Positions 62,025-64,000 of a DNA stretch of 64,000 bases are shown here, in pieces (positions within the stretch are counted from its first letter, which is position 1; each line of letters opens with the position of its first letter). The DNA lies in NCBI RefSeq assembly GCF_014042345.1, contig NZ_JACEZT010000017.1:1-64000 (forward strand). Reading direction: 5' to 3'. Below the pieces are notes generated by a model. It was not told the origin of the DNA, ran no database searches, and saw only the letters and a list, made by a program, of their open reading frames with translations. The position numbers and the translations under genes were made by a program. The DNA is from Rugamonas brunnea. GTDB lineage: Bacteria > Pseudomonadota > Gammaproteobacteria > Burkholderiales > Burkholderiaceae_D.

Positions 62025-62211
62025 GAACTGGACTCCGAATAATTGGTTTCGCCGGAACGACAAGCGGGCCGTTAAGTGTAGAGCCATCTTGCCAGACGGG
62101 CAATCGCACACGCCCCGTTTGCGGCCTGCACGTGACCAAAGCTAGTATCATTGCGACAATTGCGCCACAAGCGCAATGGACTTTCACTCTGAATTCAACA
62201 GGACACCTGTA

Positions 62212-63339
62212 ATGCCTATCAAAATCAGCCATCAATTCGATGCCGGCGCGATCGACGTGCTGCGCGCGGACGCCCCTTCCGCCATCGAGCTCAATATCCG
62301 CAAGGACTCGCACGCCGACATCACCCAGTGGTTCTTCTTCCGCGTGCAGGGCGCGCGCGAAACGGCGCTCACCATGCGCTTCCTGAACGCCGGCCAGAGC
62401 GCCTATCCGGACGGCTGGAAGGACTACGAGGCCGTGGCCAGCTACGACCGCGAAACCTGGTTCCGCGTGCCCACCAGCTTCGATGGCCAGGTGATGACGA
62501 TCGACCACACGCCCACCCACGACAGCGTGTACTACGCCTATTTCGAGCCCTACTCGTGGGAACGCCACCTGGCCCTGCTCGACTCGGCGCAGCTGTCGCC
62601 GCTGGTGCAGCTGGTGGACCTGGGCAGCACCATCGATGGCCGCGACCTCAACATGCTGGTGATCGGCAATCCGGCCGCCGAGAAAAAAGTGTGGGTGATC
62701 GCGCGCCAGCATCCGGGCGAGACGATGGCCGAATGGTTCGTCGAAGGCATGGTCGAGGCGCTGCTGGACCCGGCCAACCCGTTCGGCCGCCAGTGCCTGA
62801 CGGAGGCGGAATTCTACGTGGTGCCGAACATGAACCCGGACGGCTCCGTGCGCGGCAACCTGCGCACCAACGCGGCCGGCGCCAACCTCAATCGCGAGTG
62901 GATGAACCCCACCATGGCGCGCAGCCCGGAAGTGTTCCTGGTGCGCGAGAAAATGCACGAAGTGGGCTGCGACCTGTTCCTCGACGTGCATGGCGACGAA
63001 GGCCTGCCCTACGTGTTCGTGGCCGGCAGCGAATCGCTGCCCGAGTTCACGGCCGAGCAGGCGGCGGCCCAGCAGAAGTTCATCGCCGACTTCAAGATCG
63101 CCAGCCCGGACTTCCAGGACGAGCATGGCTACGGCGCCACCCCGTTCACGGCCGAGACGCTGACCATGGGCTCGCCCTACGTCACCCACGCCTTCGGCTG
63201 CCTGTCGCTGACGCTGGAAATGCCGTTCAAGGACAACGCCAACGATCCCGACCCGGAAGCCGGCTGGAGCGGCGCCCGTAGCGCCGAGCTGGGCAAATCC
63301 ATCCTGCAGCCGGTCCTGCAAGCGCTGCGCGCACAGTAA
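62212..63339 (+). CDS. M14-family zinc carboxypeptidase (cytosolic carboxypeptidase-like)
   Basis: This 375-aa protein lacks a signal peptide. An N-terminal beta domain (about 1-125) precedes the M14 domain. Zinc ligands are H167 and E170 in ARQHPGE and H260 in DVHGDE; the catalytic Glu is probably E336 in LTLEMPF. PNMNPDGSVRGNLRTNAAGANLNREW carries the substrate carboxylate-binding Arg/Asn. This layout is that of the Nna1/CCP-like M14 subfamily found in many proteobacteria. Bacterial substrates are unknown. ATG 62212 gives the family N-terminus. Confidence 0.9.
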   Translation: MPIKISHQFDAGAIDVLRADAPSAIELNIRKDSHADITQWFFFRVQGARETALTMRFLNAGQSAYPDGWKDYEAVASYDRETWFRVPTSFDGQVMTIDHTPTHDSVYYAYFEPYSWERHLALLDSAQLSPLVQLVDLGSTIDGRDLNMLVIGNPAAEKKVWVIARQHPGETMAEWFVEGMVEALLDPANPFGRQCLTEAEFYVVPNMNPDGSVRGNLRTNAAGANLNREWMNPTMARSPEVFLVREKMHEVGCDLFLDVHGDEGLPYVFVAGSESLPEFTAEQAAAQQKFIADFKIASPDFQDEHGYGATPFTAETLTMGSPYVTHAFGCLSLTLEMPFKDNANDPDPEAGWSGARSAELGKSILQPVLQALRAQ

Positions 63340-63364
63340 GCACTCACTTACATCTTCGTCACCA

Positions 63365-63422
63365 GGGGGCCAGCACCAAGCTGCATACAGGAACCCATGT
63401 ACGCATGCTGGACCTGGCCCCC
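63365..63422. repeat. Degenerate member of the GGGGTCAGG palindrome family, copy 5
   Basis: GGGGGCCAG (63365-63373) pairs with CTGGCCCCC (63414-63422). The inner arms match imperfectly, with 18 of 24 arm positions complementary overall. The right arm, read in reverse, matches the 12241 copy at about 18 of 23 positions. It begins 26 bases after the M14 peptidase stop and may terminate it. Confidence 0.6.
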
Positions 63423-63490
63423 GTCCAATTTCCAACCCGCATCAAATCAAGCTACGCCGTCCGGCGTATTGCCTTCAAACAAATCGCAAA

Positions 63491-63505
63491 TTATAATCAT
63501 TCTCA
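63491..63505. promoter_or_regulatory. Near-consensus Fur box
   Basis: On the minus strand the site reads TGAGAAT-G-ATTATAA, matching the 7-1-7 Fur consensus TGATAAT-N-ATTATCA at 12 of 14 positions. It is centred 37 bases upstream of the ATG at 63535, a repressing position. It indicates iron-regulated expression of the following di-heme protein. Confidence 0.65.
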
Positions 63506-63534
63506 TTTGCAGTTAAACCAACAACGCTCTTGCA

Positions 63535-64000
63535 ATGCGAATGACACTTCCTGCGACCTTGACGCGCCTGGCAGGCGCCGCCGTGCTGCTGGCCCTGAGC
63601 GCCTGCGGCGGCGGTTCCTCCTCTGGTAACAGCACCGCCCCCACGCCCACAGCCAAGCTGAGCGAACCGGCCCAACTGGGCGCGCTGATCTTCAGCGACC
63701 AGTCGCTGTCCGCCTCCGGCCGCCAGTCGTGCGCCAGTTGCCACAACCCGGCCAACGCCCACGGCCCCACCAGCGACTTGGCGGCGGAACTGGGCGGCCC
63801 GGACGGCACCACGCCCGGCTTCCGCGCCGCGCCCTCGCTGCGCTACCTGGACCGCACCCCGGTCTTCGCCTTCGCCAAGGATGGCACGCCCACGGGCGGC
63901 TTCGACCGCGACGGCCGCGCCCAGTCGCTGGCCGAGCAGGGCCAGCGCCCGTTCCTGGCGCCACACGAAATGGCCAACGCCAGCGTGGCCGACGTCATCG
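63535..64000 (+). CDS. Di-heme cytochrome c peroxidase-like lipoprotein (5' part, runs off window)
   Basis: The 155 visible codons encode a lipoprotein signal (lipobox LSAC followed by GGGSSS), a short Ser/Thr/Pro linker and the start of a MauG/CCP-type domain with first heme motif CASCH (about residues 65-69). Conserved segments are LGALIFSDQSLSASGRQSCASCH, RAAPSLRYLDRTPVFAF, GGFDRDGRAQSLAEQ and PFLAPHEMAN. The latter are typical of di-heme enzymes near iron- or copper-regulated genes. ATG 63541 is an alternative start. A Fur box lies just upstream. The second heme and C-terminus are outside the window. Confidence 0.85.
   Translation, partial: MRMTLPATLTRLAGAAVLLALSACGGGSSSGNSTAPTPTAKLSEPAQLGALIFSDQSLSASGRQSCASCHNPANAHGPTSDLAAELGGPDGTTPGFRAAPSLRYLDRTPVFAFAKDGTPTGGFDRDGRAQSLAEQGQRPFLAPHEMANASVADVI

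Overview
This is a high-GC window whose proteins look like those of a betaproteobacterium of the family Oxalobacteraceae (Massilia/Duganella/Janthinobacterium type). That placement is an inference from protein character and from a recurring GGGGTCAGG-type palindrome; no 16S or other marker gene is present. I found no rRNA, tRNA, CRISPR array or prophage. The only mobile-element trace is an 11-codon fragment that looks like an IS110-family transposase start at the left edge.

Layout. 0-1 kb: IS110-like edge, a 70-bp palindrome and two small c-type cytochromes. 1.1-3.8 kb: MoxR ATPase, GNAT acetyltransferase and CoxE-like VWA protein in one coupled operon. 3.8-12.1 kb: complete high-affinity potassium uptake operon kdpFABCDE, with two very small genes at its head (kdpF, 29 aa, and a second 30-aa membrane peptide). 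12.3-14.1 kb: ArsR/SRPBCC pair and a degenerate receiver-domain protein. 14.3-18.6 kb: parE-parC (topoisomerase IV). 18.7-22.0 kb: three exported proteins (Ala-rich protein, M64 peptidase, cyanophycinase). 22.3-26.8 kb: argH, a TRAP transporter QM pair and a coupled Fe/2OG-dioxygenase-like protein. 26.9-30.8 kb: a conserved ACT-like unknown, a 0.7-kb AT-richer gene-free gap and a large secreted M4 metalloprotease.

31.0-40.2 kb: a ten-gene, almost entirely overlapping type II secretion/type IV pilus-related locus (F-E-M/L-N-O-P-D and three pseudopilins). It lacks recognisable GspC, H, I and J and a prepilin peptidase, and its secretin appears to be a TPR-bearing lipoprotein. It sits directly downstream of the secreted metalloprotease and is the least conventional system in the window. 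40.2-46.3 kb: metallo-beta-lactamase-fold protein, ferredoxin-NADP reductase, M24 peptidase and a GGDEF-EAL membrane protein.

46.2-59.3 kb: phenylacetate catabolism, paaABCDE-GHI-K-J-Y-Z on the minus strand with divergent paaX. Together these genes activate phenylacetate (PaaK), epoxidise it (PaaABCDE), isomerise and open the ring (PaaG, PaaZ) and carry out most of the beta-oxidation to acetyl-CoA and succinyl-CoA (PaaH, PaaJ). No paaF is seen. 59.4-64 kb: a TetR/hydrolase pair with an unusually clear tandem operator, an orphan TakP-like TRAP binding protein, an M14 carboxypeptidase, and the start of a di-heme peroxidase-like lipoprotein behind a near-consensus Fur box.

A family of palindromes with a conserved outer arm and variable but self-complementary inner arms lies in intergenic positions at about 0.1, 12.2, 18.7, 43.9 and (degenerate) 63.4 kb.
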